Assembly: GCA_033720695.1 (NCBI GenBank)
Contig: JAWWCA010000010.1
Location: forward strand, 1-29,734
Source of the DNA: DATGQT01 sp033720695
GTDB taxonomy: Bacteria > Bacteroidota > Rhodothermia > Rhodothermales > Rubricoccaceae
Length of the DNA stretch: 29,734 nucleotides
Direction of reading: 5' to 3'
The position numbers were made by a program, and so were the translations under genes. Every line of letters begins with the position of its first letter. Within the stretch, counting starts at the first letter, position 1. Shown one piece after another: positions 15,020 to 22,631 of this stretch. Below the pieces are notes generated by a model, which did not search any database, was not told where the DNA came from, and was given only the letters and a program-made list of their open reading frames with translations.

Positions 15020-16723
15020 CTACCCCTCAGGGTAGACTGAATCGGGCGCGAACCAACCGGCCAAGCCGAGTGCCGCCGCCAGGACGGCGTCGTGGCCGTA
15101 GACGTCGTCGTGGAGGCGGAGCCGGCCGTCGCCCTCCGGCCACGCCGTCAGGTAGACAAAGTGGACGGGGACGGGCTGGCGCAGCGGGACGGCCTGCTCG
15201 CCCCAGCGCGCGAGCCGCTCGGCGACGGCGCCGTCCGGCCACCCGTTGACGACGCCGAGGAGCGCCTGCGCGAGCGCAGGGGCGTCCGACGCCTGGACGC
15301 AGCCGGTCGAGACCGCGCGGTCGGTACGGGCGAAGTGGCCGGGTTTGTTGGTGTCGTGGATGAGAACGGCGTGGCGGTTTGGCATCACGAACTTCAGCCG
15401 GCCCAGCGGGTTGCCCGGCCCCGGCCGCTGCACGAAGCGGAAGCCCTCGGCCGAGACCGAGTCCCACGGCACGGCGCGGGGGTCGACGGGCGCGCCGCCC
15501 TCGTAGACGCGGAAGCCCTGCCGGACGAGCGCGCTGCTGTCAGCCCGGGCCATCGGGAGGAGAGAGGCCGCAGCGATCGACGCCGGGACGTACCATGTGG
15601 GGTCGAAGACAACCGAGACGATGGAGTCGCTGAGGACGGGCGTGGACCAGCTCCCGGCGTCGGCGAGGCCGATGGCGGCGGGCATGCGCAGGGCGTCGCG
15701 CCACCCCCCCTCGGCGGCCACGTTCCGGACGGCCAACTCGTAGGCGGGGAGGTTGGCGAGGACGTGGAAGTCGCCGAGGTCGTCGGGCAGCCAGCGGAGC
15801 CGCTCCAGGTTCATCGCCACGGCCGCGAGGGCGCGCTCGGGGGAGAGGTTGAGCGCGCCCGTCACCTCCGGCGTCAGCACGCTGTCGGCGGGCCGCTCGG
15901 TGTCCGACTGGAAGCGCGCCAGGGCGCCCGCGAGGAGGGAGTCGAAGCGGAAGGGCTCGGGGGCGTCCCAGCCGTTGGGGCCGGTGTCGAGGTAGCCGAG
16001 GGCGGCGAGGCGCCCGCGCAGGTGGGGGACGCGGATCGAGTGCTCCCCGATGCGGAGGGCGTCGCCCTCGGGGATGGGAGCCCAGTAGGGGACGGCGGCG
16101 CGGAGGCGGGCCAGGGCTTCGCGGAGGGAGCCGTACTCGGGGTGCCGGGGGCGGGCCGCGTCGAGGGCGACGAGCGCGGCCGGGGCGTCGGTGGCGAGGA
16201 CGGCGGCGTAGAGCGCCACCCGGGCATCATCCGGGCGCCTCGTCGCATGCCACGCCCCGGGGTGGAGGGAATCCGGCTCGACGCGGCGGCCGAGGAGGGC
16301 GTGGGCGTAGCGGACGAGGCCGTCGGTGAGGAGGAGGTCGGCCTCGGCCAGGACCGCCGCGCGGGGGTCCGGCCCGTGCTCGGGCGCCGCAGGACCGTCG
16401 AGCGCGACGAGCCGCGCGACGAGGGCCGCGAGGCGCTCGGCGTGGACGAGGGAGGCGGGGAGCCCCTCCGACGGGGCCTCGGCGAGGGCGCGGTAGAGGG
16501 CGACCTGGTCGCCGAAGTCGGTCCACCGCGGGACGTAGTCGCTGGCGACGTAGAGGGCGCGGGTGTCGTCGTTCAGCGGGAGCGACGCGACGCGCGGGCG
16601 GAGGGCCTCGGCGACGGCGTCCGGGGTGGGGCCCGACGGCCCGAAGAGCCCGTCGAAGAGCCCGGCGCCGAGGAGGAGCGCCGCGGCGAGGTGCGCGAAC
16701 AGCGGGGCCGGACGGAGAAACAC
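15020..16723 (-). CDS. L,D-transpeptidase (YcbB-like, with peptidoglycan-binding domain)
   Basis: This 567-residue periplasmic enzyme starts at GTG 16723, the first start giving a compact hydrophobic leader (LFAHLAAALLLGAGLFDGLF); the long open frame upstream is not credible. Order of parts: helical N-terminal domain (DYVPRWTDFGDQVALYRAL, ADLLLTDGLVRYAHALLGR), a peptidoglycan-binding domain at about 228-290 (VPHLRGRLAALGYLD, LARFQ, LTPEVTGALN), then MNLERLRWLPDDLGDFHVLA and the YkuD catalytic domain. The active-site segment is HDTNKPGHFARTDRAVSTGC with His456 and Cys475. The motif reads STGCVQ instead of the common S-H/S-GCVR, so the position after Val is Gln rather than Arg. It is paralogous to the gene downstream. 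Activity is likely but the motif change deserves a test. Confidence 0.9.
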   Translation of the reverse strand: MFLRPAPLFAHLAAALLLGAGLFDGLFGPSGPTPDAVAEALRPRVASLPLNDDTRALYVASDYVPRWTDFGDQVALYRALAEAPSEGLPASLVHAERLAALVARLVALDGPAAPEHGPDPRAAVLAEADLLLTDGLVRYAHALLGRRVEPDSLHPGAWHATRRPDDARVALYAAVLATDAPAALVALDAARPRHPEYGSLREALARLRAAVPYWAPIPEGDALRIGEHSIRVPHLRGRLAALGYLDTGPNGWDAPEPFRFDSLLAGALARFQSDTERPADSVLTPEVTGALNLSPERALAAVAMNLERLRWLPDDLGDFHVLANLPAYELAVRNVAAEGGWRDALRMPAAIGLADAGSWSTPVLSDSIVSVVFDPTWYVPASIAAASLLPMARADSSALVRQGFRVYEGGAPVDPRAVPWDSVSAEGFRFVQRPGPGNPLGRLKFVMPNRHAVLIHDTNKPGHFARTDRAVSTGCVQASDAPALAQALLGVVNGWPDGAVAERLARWGEQAVPLRQPVPVHFVYLTAWPEGDGRLRLHDDVYGHDAVLAAALGLAGWFAPDSVYPEG

Positions 16724-16750
16724 GAGGTGGGGAAGGGCGGCCGGAAGCGG

Positions 16751-16757
16751 CAATGTA
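16751..16757 (-). promoter_or_regulatory. Candidate promoter element before the long L,D-transpeptidase
   Basis: The minus strand reads TACATTG, ending 27 nt before the GTG at 16723. It fits the loose Bacteroidota -7 pattern TAnnTTTG and lies at the same distance as the TAGCTTC elements elsewhere. Evidence is positional only. Confidence 0.25.
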
Positions 16758-16910
16758 GGGACGGGAAGGGTCTCGGAGCGAGTCGGACGACCGTTATGAT
16801 TCTTCCACCTCGCGAAAGCGGGAGCCGGACGGCCGCGTCCGCCTGGGGAGCCGATGGGGCGGTCGCGCGTGGGAGTCCCAGGTTCCCATCCGCTCCCCCC
16901 GCCCCGTTCT

Positions 16911-17780
16911 ATGGAATCGCCGCTCGTCCCGTCACCCGCGCTCGACGGACGCCGCCACGTCCTCGTCTTCGATCCTCGCTGCGACGGGTTCGCGTTCCCC
17001 AACGCGTTCCGGTGGACCCCCGACGACCTCGACGACCTCGCCCGCGAGCTTCGCCCGATGCTCCGCGGCGTCACCTTGGCCCTGTCCGCGTCGGCGGGCG
17101 GGGCGGTGGGCGGCCGTCGGGGCCTCGTGGCGGGCGCTGGGGTCGGGGCGCTCGCCGGCCTCCTCCGCCTCCCCGACGCCGCGCTGGCCCACCTGGCCCA
17201 GCGGTGGTCGTCGTTCGGGCTGTGCGGGGGGATGGCGCTCGCCGCCGTCGAGCGCTGGCCGAACAACGGGGCGGGTCTCCCGACGGCGGAGCTCCGCCCG
17301 CGCTTCGTCCGGGCCCTCCTGCGCCGTCGGCAGGCCGCCACCATCCGCGCGGCGTGGCCCGACTTCCTGCGGTGGTGGCTCCGCGCCCTCGCGGCCCGCG
17401 GCGCCCCCCTCCTCGCGGCCGACGCCCTGGCCGCTGCCGTCGCCGACCTCCGCGCGCGCCTCGACGCGGGCCGGCCGGTCGTCGTCGGGCTCGCGGGCGA
17501 CGCGCCCGACCCCTTCGCGCTCCACCAGGTCGTGGCGTTCGGCTACGTGGAAGAGGGGGAGGCCACGACGTTCCTCGTCTACGACCCGAACGCGCCGGGG
17601 CGGACGCGCCACCTCCGGGCATGGGCACAGGACGGCCGCGCCCACGTCGCCACCGATCTGCCGACGGGCCCGAAGGGGCGGGGCGGGTACCACATCCACC
17701 GCCGCGCCGGGCGCGTCGCGATGCTCTTCGTGGTCGAGGCCGAGCCGCCTCGCCCGCGCCGGAAGACCGGGCACGCCTAG
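16911..17780 (+). CDS. Putative papain-like cysteine peptidase-fold protein (uncharacterised)
   Basis: This 289-residue protein has the arrangement of a papain-like fold. A Cys heads a helix in WSSFGLCGGMALAAVERW (Cys105). A long helical insert follows. Then a strand GRPVVVGLAG leads into FALHQVVAFGYVE (His205), and a third strand gives FLVYDPNAPG (Asp225/Asn227). That Cys-His-Asp/Asn order and spacing matches C39-like and BtrH-like enzymes. There is no signal peptide, though residues 54-88 are small and hydrophobic. I chose ATG 16911 because it has the C/T-rich leader typical here; ATG 16854, behind GGGGAG, would add 19 unconserved-looking residues. It is one of the few plus-strand genes, and its TAG overlaps the terC stop through CTAG. 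Substrate and activity (peptidase, transglutaminase or acyltransferase) are unknown. Confidence 0.75.
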   Translation: MESPLVPSPALDGRRHVLVFDPRCDGFAFPNAFRWTPDDLDDLARELRPMLRGVTLALSASAGGAVGGRRGLVAGAGVGALAGLLRLPDAALAHLAQRWSSFGLCGGMALAAVERWPNNGAGLPTAELRPRFVRALLRRRQAATIRAAWPDFLRWWLRALAARGAPLLAADALAAAVADLRARLDAGRPVVVGLAGDAPDPFALHQVVAFGYVEEGEATTFLVYDPNAPGRTRHLRAWAQDGRAHVATDLPTGPKGRGGYHIHRRAGRVAMLFVVEAEPPRPRRKTGHA

Positions 17781-18856
17781 GCCCGCAGTTCGTCCCGCTC
17801 GACGGCGTCCGTCTTGGCAGGCGTCCCGTTGGGGGGGAGCGGCGGGGCGAGGTCGGAGCGCGCCTCGGCCGGGCCGGGATCGTCGGCGCCCGGGACGTGC
17901 ACGGGCTCGTCGGTGCGGGGGCGGCCGCGCTCCCGCACCGTCGCCATCCAAGACAGCACGGCCGAGCCGCCGATGAGGACCGTGATCACGGTGAGCGAGA
18001 CCCAAGTCGGCACCTTGATCCAGTGGTGCACCAGCATCTTCGCGCCGATGAAGACGAGGACGAGGCCGAGCCCGATGTGGAGGTAGCGCACCCGCTCGAT
18101 GATGCCGGCGAGGAGGAAGTAGAGCGCCCGCAGCCCGACGACCGCCATGATGTTCGACGAGAACGCGATGAAGGGGTCGGTCGTGATGCCGAGGATGGCC
18201 GGGATCGAGTCGACGGCGAAGACGACGTCGGTCAGTTCGATCATGACGAGCACGAGGAAGAGCGGGGTCACGAACAGCCGCCCCATCCGCCGGACGAAGA
18301 AGTGCTCCTCGTGGTAGCGCTTCGTGACGGGGAGGACCCGCCGGAGGAGGCGGAGGATGCGGTTCTGCCCGGGCTCCTCGGCCACCTCCTCGGTGAACAG
18401 CATCCGCGCGCCGGTGAGGAGGAGGAAGACGCCGAAGACGTAGAGCACCCAGTCGAACCGCTCAATGAGCGCGACGCCGACGAGGATCATCACGGCCCGC
18501 ATCACGACGGCCCCGAAGATCCCCCAGAACAGCACCCGGTGCTGGTACTGCGCCGGGACCCCGAAGTACCCGAACAGCACCGCGATCACGAACAGGTTGT
18601 CGACCGAGAGCGACTTCTCGACGATGTAGGCCGTGAAGAACGTCAGCGCCGGATCGGCCCCGTAGGCCCACCAGATGTAGGCGTTGACGGCGAGGGCCGC
18701 GCCGATGAACAGGATCGACACCCACAGCGCCTCGCCCCACTCGATCTTGTGCGCCTTCCGGTTGAACCCGAGGAGGTCGATCAGGAGGAGGACGACGACG
18801 TAGGCGATGAACGCACCCCACACCAGTCCTGAGACGTCGAGGTGAGGGGCAGACAT
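17777..18856 (-). CDS. TerC family integral membrane protein
   Basis: This 359-residue inner-membrane protein belongs to the TerC family, whose members are linked to tellurite resistance in some bacteria and to manganese export or metal loading of exported proteins in others. Hydrophobic segments span most of residues 8-300. Family motifs are VEKSLSVDNLFVIAVLFGYF in the first half and ELTDVVFAVDSIPAILGITT followed by FIAFSSNIMAVVGLRALYFL in the second; the acidic residues in these helices are thought to bind metal. The cytosolic C-terminal tail is polar and proline-rich (DEPVHVPGADDPGPAEA). The start is ATG 18856, 74 nt after the HhH-GPD gene, with a TACAAG box 37 nt upstream on the minus strand. 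There are no other tellurite genes nearby, so a metal-homeostasis role is more likely than resistance. Confidence 0.94.
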   Translation of the reverse strand: MSAPHLDVSGLVWGAFIAYVVVLLLIDLLGFNRKAHKIEWGEALWVSILFIGAALAVNAYIWWAYGADPALTFFTAYIVEKSLSVDNLFVIAVLFGYFGVPAQYQHRVLFWGIFGAVVMRAVMILVGVALIERFDWVLYVFGVFLLLTGARMLFTEEVAEEPGQNRILRLLRRVLPVTKRYHEEHFFVRRMGRLFVTPLFLVLVMIELTDVVFAVDSIPAILGITTDPFIAFSSNIMAVVGLRALYFLLAGIIERVRYLHIGLGLVLVFIGAKMLVHHWIKVPTWVSLTVITVLIGGSAVLSWMATVRERGRPRTDEPVHVPGADDPGPAEARSDLAPPLPPNGTPAKTDAVERDELRA

Positions 18857-18930
18857 CGGGCGCGGGGGGGTGGGTTCAGAGTCTGGAGGCGGCGCTTGTA
18901 CGCGCGGGATCGGCGAAGTGCCGGGCGCAC

Positions 18931-19437
18931 TCAGGATTCACTGAGGTCGCGGTGGCCGAAGTAGTAGAGGCAGAGCTTCAGCTTCGAGGCCTTCAGCGGG
19001 CCGAACCCCGGCAGGGCCCGCACCCGCTCCTCGACCTCCGTGCACGATCCGTCCCGCCAGAGGTTCGCCGCGGTCCCGCCGTACGCCTCGGCCAGGATCC
19101 GAGCGTTCTCCTGGGTGAGGTCCACCATTTTGTTCGTGAACCGGTGCACGGCCGGCCTCTCGGAGAACACCGAGAAGAACGCATCGCGGTCCATCCCGGC
19201 GATGCGGGACATGTCGAGGTGGCCGAGCCGCTGGCGCAGCTTGAACGGGCCCGTGAACGCCGTCTCGGCCAAGACCCGCTGGTCGTAGAGGAGGCCGAGG
19301 AGGACGGCGTTTGGCTCGTCACGGAGGAACGCGTCGGCGTCCGGGTCCTTCGTCGCGGTGCCCTCCTGCTTCAAGCGGTCAAGCATGCGGACGAGGCCGC
19401 CGTCAAGGTGGGAGTAGTCCGAGGCGTCGATGGGCAT
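18931..19437 (-). CDS. HhH-GPD family protein (uncharacterised DNA-glycosylase-like)
   Basis: This 168-residue protein resembles the small uncharacterised HhH-GPD family (TIGR03252 type). It contains EPNAVLLGLLYDQRVLAETAFTGPFKLRQRLG near the N terminus, a middle helical block with FSERPAVHRFTNKMVDLTQE, and a helix-hairpin-helix at about 141-152 (ALPGFGPLKASK) almost at the C terminus. The HhH binds the DNA backbone in base-excision glycosylases. In canonical enzymes a catalytic Asp follows some 18 residues later in a strand-helix; here only Asp164 in FGHRD remains before the end, so glycosylase activity is uncertain. I placed the start at ATG 19437; the upstream extension overlaps cysS and is unlikely. 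It follows cysS after 50 nt. Confidence 0.82.
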   Translation of the reverse strand: MPIDASDYSHLDGGLVRMLDRLKQEGTATKDPDADAFLRDEPNAVLLGLLYDQRVLAETAFTGPFKLRQRLGHLDMSRIAGMDRDAFFSVFSERPAVHRFTNKMVDLTQENARILAEAYGGTAANLWRDGSCTEVEERVRALPGFGPLKASKLKLCLYYFGHRDLSES

Positions 19438-19487
19438 GTCAGGAGCGGTCGGTCGTAGACAGGGTGCGGTGGGGTCGGGGGCGGGCC

Positions 19488-21029
19488 TCAGACCTTCCGT
19501 CGCCAACGGGTGCCCTCGGGGGTGTCCATGATCTCGACGCCGAGGGCCTCGATCTCGTCACGGACGGCGTCGGCCCGTGCCCAGTCCTTCTGCGCCCGGG
19601 CGTCGGTGCGCTCCGCGAGGAGGGCCTCGACGTGCTCGGCGAGCCCGTCCGTCTCGACTGGGGCAGCCGCGGCAGGCTGCTCGTGGCGGACGATGCCGAG
19701 CAGGGCGTTGACCTTGTCGAGGAACTCGGCCGCGGCCCGGGCGGCGTCGGACGAGAGGGGTGCCTGGTGCTGCTGCCCCAGGATGACACCGACGCCTCGG
19801 TAGACGGCGGCGAGGGCCTCCGGGGTGTTGAGGTCGTCGCACATCGCGGCGAGGGCGCCGTCGTACGCGTCCTGGAGCGGCCCATCGAGCCCGCCCCCTT
19901 CCGCGTGGTCGGTGGTCTGCGCCTCGGCCACGACCCGCTCGGCTTCGGCGATCCGGAGGCGTTGCTTCTGGGCGTCCTTGAGGGCCTTCTGCGTGAAGTT
20001 GAACGGCTGGCGGTAGCTCCCCTGCAGGAGGGCGAGCCGGAGGGCGAGCGGGTCCACGGGCGCGCCCCAGTCGTCGCGGCCGCCGGCCTCGGGCGGCGCG
20101 GTCAGGTCACGGACGGTGAGGAAGTTGCCGTGGCGCTTGCTCATCTTCTCGCCCTCGACGAGCAGGAAGCGGGTGTGCATCCAGTGCCGGGCGAAGGGCT
20201 CCCCGGTAGCGGCCTCGGCCTGCGCGATCTCGCATTCGTGGTGCGGGAAGCGGAGGTCCTCGCCGCCGCCGTGGAGGTCGATGGTCTCGCCGAGGTACTT
20301 CTGCGCCATCACGGAGCACTCGAGGTGCCAGCCGGGGAAGCCCCAGCCGAAGGGCGAGTGCCACTGCATGAGGTGGCCGGGGTCCTTCTTCCAGAGCGCG
20401 AAGTCGCGGGGGTCCTTCTTCTCCTCGTCCACGACGACGTCGCGCGAGGCGGCAGCGGCGCCCACGTCGAGCCGGTCGGCGTCGGTGTTGCCGGAGAGCT
20501 TGCCGTAGTCGGGGAAGGAGGGGACGTGGAAGTAGACGCCGTCGGCGGTCTCGTAGGCGTGCCCGCTCGCAAGCAGGGCCTCGACGGCGAGGAGCTGCTC
20601 GCGGACGTGCTCCGTCGCGCGGGGGCGGACGTCGGGCTCGCGGAGGTTCAGCGCCTGCCAGTCGGCCACGAGGGCGGCGGTGTAGTGGCGGGCGAGGTCC
20701 CAGACGTTCGCGAACCGCTCGCCCTCCTTGCTCGCGAGCGCCTTCGCCATGCGGTCCTGGCCGCCCGCGTCGGCCACGTCGTCCTCGGTGAGGTGGCCGA
20801 CGTCGGTGACGTTCGAGACGTAGCGGACCGCCCAGCCCAGCGCCTCGGCCGTGCGCACCACGAGGTCGGCGGTGAGGAACGTCCGGAAGTTGCCGATGTG
20901 GGCGTAGGAGTAGACCGTCGGGCCGCAGGAGTAGAAGCGGAGGACGGGCGTGCCGTCGGCGGTCGTCTCCGACGGCACGAGCGGGCGGGGCTCCCGGGCG
21001 AGGGAGTCGTAGAGGACGAGGTCGGGCAC
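19488..21029 (-). CDS. cysS: Cysteine--tRNA ligase
   Basis: This 513-residue class I synthetase charges tRNA-Cys in the cytoplasm. The zinc site begins at Cys35 in YSCGPTVYSYAHIGNFR, where HIGN (44-47) is the HIGH motif. Further zinc ligands lie in GWHLECSVM (Cys238) and FPHHECEIAQ. The KMSKS loop is KMSKRHGN (295-302). The C-terminal third carries the helical anticodon-binding region and the small C-terminal domain with KDWARADAVRDEIEALGVEIMDTPEGTRWR. The length matches the family; the piece at 198-208 (VVVDEEKKDPRDF) is the usual insertion. The start is GTG 21029, 6 nt after the sufE stop, indicating an operon that places cysteine charging beside cysteine-sulfur mobilisation. Confidence 0.97.
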   Translation of the reverse strand: MPDLVLYDSLAREPRPLVPSETTADGTPVLRFYSCGPTVYSYAHIGNFRTFLTADLVVRTAEALGWAVRYVSNVTDVGHLTEDDVADAGGQDRMAKALASKEGERFANVWDLARHYTAALVADWQALNLREPDVRPRATEHVREQLLAVEALLASGHAYETADGVYFHVPSFPDYGKLSGNTDADRLDVGAAAASRDVVVDEEKKDPRDFALWKKDPGHLMQWHSPFGWGFPGWHLECSVMAQKYLGETIDLHGGGEDLRFPHHECEIAQAEAATGEPFARHWMHTRFLLVEGEKMSKRHGNFLTVRDLTAPPEAGGRDDWGAPVDPLALRLALLQGSYRQPFNFTQKALKDAQKQRLRIAEAERVVAEAQTTDHAEGGGLDGPLQDAYDGALAAMCDDLNTPEALAAVYRGVGVILGQQHQAPLSSDAARAAAEFLDKVNALLGIVRHEQPAAAAPVETDGLAEHVEALLAERTDARAQKDWARADAVRDEIEALGVEIMDTPEGTRWRRKV

Positions 21030-21035
21030 GGCGGC

Positions 21036-21461
21036 TCAGGAGGCGGGGTCGAGGGCGGCGCGGGCCTGGTCTTGCATCCGGGCGAGGATGTTGGCGAGGC
21101 CGCCCTGGCGGGTGGGCGAGAGGCTCTCGCCGAGCCCGGAGGCGCGGATGAACGCGGGCTCGACGGCGAGGACGGTCTGGGGCGCCTCGCCGTCGAGCCC
21201 ACCGACCAGCACGGCCACCATCCCCTTGACGATCTGGGCGTCGGCGTAGCCGCGGTAGCGCATCGCGTCGGCCCCGGCGTCGTAGTCGGCGTCGAGGTAG
21301 ACGAGGGAGGTGCAGCCGCGGACGCGGTGGGCCTCGTCCTTCTTTGCCTCGGGGTAGTCGCCGAGGGTGTCGGCGTAGTCGAGGAGGAGCATGGACCGCG
21401 TGAGGCGGTCGAGGGAAGCGGCCTCGTCCACGAACCGCTGCAGCTTGTCGGGGAGCGCCAT
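21036..21461 (-). CDS. sufE: SufE family cysteine desulfurase sulfur acceptor
   Basis: This 141-residue protein accepts persulfide sulfur from the cysteine desulfurase SufS and passes it to the SUF Fe-S scaffold. The active-site cysteine is Cys50 in AHRVRGCTSLVYLDAD, followed by MRYRGYADAQIVKGMVAVLVGGLDG and GLGESLSPTRQGGLANILARM, both typical of the family. The length matches stand-alone SufE (about 140). I chose ATG 21461 because it is preceded by a pyrimidine-rich leader and a TAGCTTC element 25 nt upstream; the open frame beyond it is a shadow. It is the first gene of the sufE-cysS-HhH unit and is divergent from topoisomerase IB. No other suf genes are present in the window. Confidence 0.94.
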   Translation of the reverse strand: MALPDKLQRFVDEAASLDRLTRSMLLLDYADTLGDYPEAKKDEAHRVRGCTSLVYLDADYDAGADAMRYRGYADAQIVKGMVAVLVGGLDGEAPQTVLAVEPAFIRASGLGESLSPTRQGGLANILARMQDQARAALDPAS

Positions 21462-21486
21462 GAGGGGGAGGCGGGGATCGGGCGAA

Positions 21487-21493
21487 GAAGCTA
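21487..21493 (-). promoter_or_regulatory. TAGCTTC element upstream of sufE
   Basis: The minus strand reads TAGCTTC followed by TTCGCCC, 25 nt before the ATG at 21461. Here it is truly intergenic, not part of another gene, which makes this the best case for the element being a -7 promoter box. Confidence 0.4.
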
Positions 21494-21530
21494 CGGCTGC
21501 CCCTACGCCAGGGATCGGCGGGGGTGCCCC

Positions 21531-21547
21531 GGGATTCGGTGAATCCC
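21531..21547. repeat. Hairpin with GATTCGGTGAATC core in the sufE / topoisomerase divergent region
   Basis: GGGATT and AATCCC flank a 5-nt loop (CGGTG). The site sits between two divergent genes, 69 nt from sufE and 58 nt from the topoisomerase start, so it cannot be their terminator. It could be an operator. It shares the GATTC-N2-TGA(A) core with the hairpin at 9467-9484. Confidence 0.4.
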
Positions 21548-21573
21548 CTAGCAACTCCCGCGACGGGGCGGGC

Positions 21574-21579
21574 TACAAC
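21574..21579 (+). promoter_or_regulatory. Candidate -10 element for topoisomerase IB
   Basis: TACAAC lies 26 nt before the ATG at 21606 in an otherwise GC-rich leader. It matches a sigma-70 -10 box in four of six positions, but there is no convincing -35. Placement agrees with the 22-27 nt distance of the candidate elements on the other strand. Confidence 0.25.
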
Positions 21580-21605
21580 GGCGACCCCGTTCGCGTACCG
21601 CCCCG

Positions 21606-22631
21606 ATGAGCGACCCCGAGCAGTCCGCCCGCGAGGCCGGCCTCGTCTACGTCTCCGACGCCGCCCCGGGGGTGCGGCGGGTCCGGCGCGGCCGGGGGTT
21701 CTCGTACCACGCGCCCGACGGCGCGCTCGTCACAGGGGAGGAGCGCGACCGCATCGAGGCCCTCGCCATCCCGCCCGCGTGGGAAGACGTGTGGATCTGC
21801 CCGGACCCCGACGGCCACCTCCAGGCGACGGGCCGCGACGAGCGGGGGCGCAAGCAGTACCGCTACCACCCGGACTGGCGGTCGCACCGCAACCGGCTCA
21901 AGTACGATCGCCTCGTGCCGTTCGGCGAGGCGCTCCCCGCCCTCCGCGCCCGCGTCGAGGAGGACCTCGGCCGGCGCGCGCTCGACCGCGCGAAGGTCGT
22001 CGCCCTCGCCGTCCGCCTCCTCGACCAGACCCTCATCCGCATCGGCAATCCGGAGTACGCCCAGGACAACGACTCCTTCGGCCTCACCACGCTCCGAGAC
22101 CGCCATGTCACGTTCGACGGGGCCGAGGTGCGGTTCACGTTTACGGGCAAGAGCGGGAAGGAGCACGAGGTGGCCCTCCGGGACCGACGCCTCGCGCGCC
22201 TCGTGAAGGCGTGCCGGGACATTCCCGGCTACGACCTCTTCCAGTACTACACCGAGGACGGGAAGGGCGCCATCGGCTCCGGCGACGTCAACGATTACGT
22301 CCGAGACGTGACGGGGGAGGCGTTCTCGGCCAAGGACTTCCGGACGTGGGGGGGGACCGTCCTCGCGGCGAAAGCCCTCCGCGCCTGCGGCGAGGCCGAG
22401 GACGAGAGGGCCTGTGAGCAGGCCGTCGTCCAGGCCATCCAGGAGGTCGCTCAGGGGCTCGGCAACACCGTCGCCGTGTGCCGGACATACTACGTGCACC
22501 CCGGGATTTTGGAGGCGTACCGCGAGGGCGCGCTGCTGGGGCACCTCAAGCGCCGCAACGCTGGCAACACGCCGGCCTTCCTCGCGCCCGAGGAGGCCGC
22601 GGTCCTCAGCCTGCTCCAGGCGCAGGGCTAG
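21606..22631 (+). CDS. DNA topoisomerase IB
   Basis: This 341-residue type IB (poxvirus-like) topoisomerase relaxes supercoils by a 3'-phosphotyrosine intermediate. N-terminal DNA-binding motifs include FSYHAPDG, IPPAWEDVWICPDPDGHLQA and RKQYRYHPDWR. The catalytic domain has LIRIGNPEYAQDNDSFGLTT (the first catalytic Arg region), FTGKSGKEHEVAL with the Lys loop, DFRTWGGTVLAA with the second Arg, and VCRTYYVHPGILEAY, where Tyr296 is the probable nucleophile. The length fits bacterial topoisomerase IB (about 340-360). The start is ATG 21606 behind a C-rich leader. It is divergent from sufE, and its last 26 nt overlap the convergent yidD gene. Confidence 0.95.
   Translation: MSDPEQSAREAGLVYVSDAAPGVRRVRRGRGFSYHAPDGALVTGEERDRIEALAIPPAWEDVWICPDPDGHLQATGRDERGRKQYRYHPDWRSHRNRLKYDRLVPFGEALPALRARVEEDLGRRALDRAKVVALAVRLLDQTLIRIGNPEYAQDNDSFGLTTLRDRHVTFDGAEVRFTFTGKSGKEHEVALRDRRLARLVKACRDIPGYDLFQYYTEDGKGAIGSGDVNDYVRDVTGEAFSAKDFRTWGGTVLAAKALRACGEAEDERACEQAVVQAIQEVAQGLGNTVAVCRTYYVHPGILEAYREGALLGHLKRRNAGNTPAFLAPEEAAVLSLLQAQG

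Noticed and set aside
16791..16803. TATGAT (16795-16800) as a plus-strand -10 box for the papain-like gene
   Set aside because: It matches a -10 hexamer well but has no -35 at the right spacing and lies 110 nt from the preferred start; too weak to list.
16854..16910. Earlier start for the papain-like protein behind GGGGAG
   Set aside because: The genes here generally lack Shine-Dalgarno sites and have pyrimidine-rich leaders, which fits ATG 16911. The 19 added residues look like non-coding sequence. It remains possible.
15092..18832. Plus-strand open frame of 1246 codons across the transpeptidase, papain-like and terC genes
   Set aside because: It covers three recognisable genes in other frames, has low-complexity composition and no family motif. 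A GC-bias shadow.
17777..18856. Tellurite resistance locus based on TerC
   Set aside because: No terZ, terD or other ter genes are nearby, and TerC-family proteins are common in metal homeostasis without tellurite resistance.
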